From: Patescibacteria group bacterium UBA4067
GTDB lineage: Bacteria > Patescibacteriota > Minisyncoccia > Minisyncoccales > Minisyncoccaceae
Length of the DNA stretch: 6,257 bases
Assembly (NCBI GenBank): GCA_002382025.1
Contig: DFZB01000050.1
Span: forward strand, 1-6,257
Direction: 5' to 3'
The notes under the pieces are model-generated. The model was not told the DNA's origin. It searched no databases and saw only the letters and a program-made list of their open reading frames with translations. A program made the position numbers and the translations under genes. Shown piece by piece: positions 5,468 to 6,257 of the stretch (the stretch's first letter is position 1; each line of letters begins with the position of its first letter).

Positions 5468-5498
5468 GTCTAATTTGTCCCCAATGTTACATGTTATA

Positions 5499-6257
5499 TT
5501 ATTTATTATCTACTAAGTTATTTCTTAATTCCCCTATTCTTTGATTATAATCTGCTTGGTTAAGATTATTATTAACTAATAATCTGCTTAAATCAGAATA
5601 ATAATTTGATTGAATTTGACTAATGGTTAACACCGTATTATATATCCTAATTTGGTCAATGCTTCCTAAAAAATATCCATCTTCCCATACATATCCTACT
5701 CTTACTCTTGAATCAGCTGGAATGTATAAAGTAGACCCCTGTATTCCTTCGTCATGCTTATCAGTCATTACTCCATTTTTGTAAACCTTAGCAAATCCTT
5801 GACTAGAAGAAAATGTTCCTGTCATGTGAAACCATTCTTCTAAACCATACATAACTTTAAGCCAAAATAACCAATCTGAATTATCTGATTTTCTTCCAGA
5901 AAAACAAACATTTCTATTCGGATTTCTTTCACTATCAACATAAAACATCCAGGAACTATAATCCCTAACACCCTTAATTATTGGACAATTATGCACTCCT
6001 AATCTATTTCCCGTTATTTTAATCCAAGCTTCAATTGTTAATTCATTATATAAATCAAGAGAAGGGTCATTGCCAAAATCAATCCAATCATCTATTCCAT
6101 CAAAACTAAGACATGATCCTGAAATACAATCTGAATCTGATTTCCAAGGATTTTCTGAAAAATTATTCATTGTTCCATTATTATACAACCAAGAATCATT
6201 AACATTTTCATCTAATTTCCATTCTGAAACTAAATTAATTAATAATGAATTTTTAAT
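5499..6257 (-). CDS. LamG (concanavalin A-like) surface protein, N-terminus beyond right edge
   Basis: The frame is open from the right edge to TAA at 5499-5501, giving 252 residues in view. The sequence starts within LVSEWKLDENVNDSW, the usual first strand of a LamG domain. DCISGSCLSFDGIDDWIDFG follows, then LTIEAWIKI, and the closing IDQIRIYNTVLTISQIQSNYY. This is a complete jelly-roll LamG domain with a likely Cys-Cys pair. A tail follows, SRLLVNNNLNQADYNQRIGELRNNLVDNK, probably helical. The domain binds carbohydrate or protein ligands outside the cell in known families. TTG 6188 is not the real start, because it would remove the first strand. In CPR genomes such LamG proteins often begin with a pilin-type FTLIE signal, so the missing N-terminus may carry one (inference). 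The gene ends 84 bp before the abiE start codon and is probably not in that operon. Confidence 0.85.
   Translation of the reverse strand: MKNSLLINLVSEWKLDENVNDSWLYNNGTMNNFSENPWKSDSDCISGSCLSFDGIDDWIDFGNDPSLDLYNELTIEAWIKITGNRLGVHNCPIIKGVRDYSSWMFYVDSERNPNRNVCFSGRKSDNSDWLFWLKVMYGLEEWFHMTGTFSSSQGFAKVYKNGVMTDKHDEGIQGSTLYIPADSRVRVGYVWEDGYFLGSIDQIRIYNTVLTISQIQSNYYSDLSRLLVNNNLNQADYNQRIGELRNNLVDNK

Noticed and set aside
5499..6188. LamG gene starting at TTG 6188
   Set aside because: The frame stays open to the window edge, and the first LamG strand (LVSEWKLDE) lies upstream of this codon.
1..6257. tRNA, rRNA, riboswitch or CRISPR array
   Set aside because: I saw no cloverleaf, ribosomal, riboswitch-like or spacer-repeat structure on either strand.

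Overview
The window is AT-rich bacterial DNA. All eight genes (six complete, two cut by the window edges) lie on the minus strand and use the standard code. Several features suggest Candidatus Patescibacteria (CPR), Parcubacteria-like. These are a winged-helix/phosphoribosyltransferase regulator of a type I associate with those genomes, a LamG surface protein ending in a short helical tail, a pilin N-terminal fragment of the FTLIE type, and an almost complete absence of Shine-Dalgarno sequences. This assignment rests on protein style, not on a marker gene.

Layout in the direction of transcription, from the right edge to the left. (1) 6257-5499: 3' part of a secreted or surface LamG protein. 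(2) 5415-4061: an AbiEi/AbiEii type IV toxin-antitoxin pair with a 4-bp ATGA overlap, driven by a near-consensus promoter. A small glycine-rich membrane protein (4039-3731) follows 21 bp later. (3) 3672-2620: a winged-helix/Fic protein whose catalytic histidine is replaced by glutamine, with an 11-bp-arm palindrome over its promoter. (4) 2565-2368: a composite relic, a type IV pilin N-terminus joined to a decayed second copy of the membrane-protein 3' end. (5) 2279-1011: an AAA/DUF4143 ATPase. (6) 991-953: a 39-bp third remnant of the same membrane-protein 3' end. (7) 905-1: the winged-helix/PRTase regulator, running off the left edge. Its promoter matches the sigma-70 consensus exactly at both hexamers and lies inside a palindrome built from 7-bp units.

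The most notable structure is the spacing. The 3' end of the small membrane-protein gene occurs three times in the same orientation, about 1.36 and 1.42 kb apart. Each interval holds one complete accessory gene (Fic, then ATPase) with its own promoter. The middle copy resembles copy 1 on one side of a shared 12-bp core and copy 3 on the other. This looks like an accessory-gene island built, or being reshuffled, by recombination at one repeated gene end. A second theme is that two genes encoding N-terminal winged helices (PRTase and Fic) each have a palindrome over their own promoter, which suggests autorepression.
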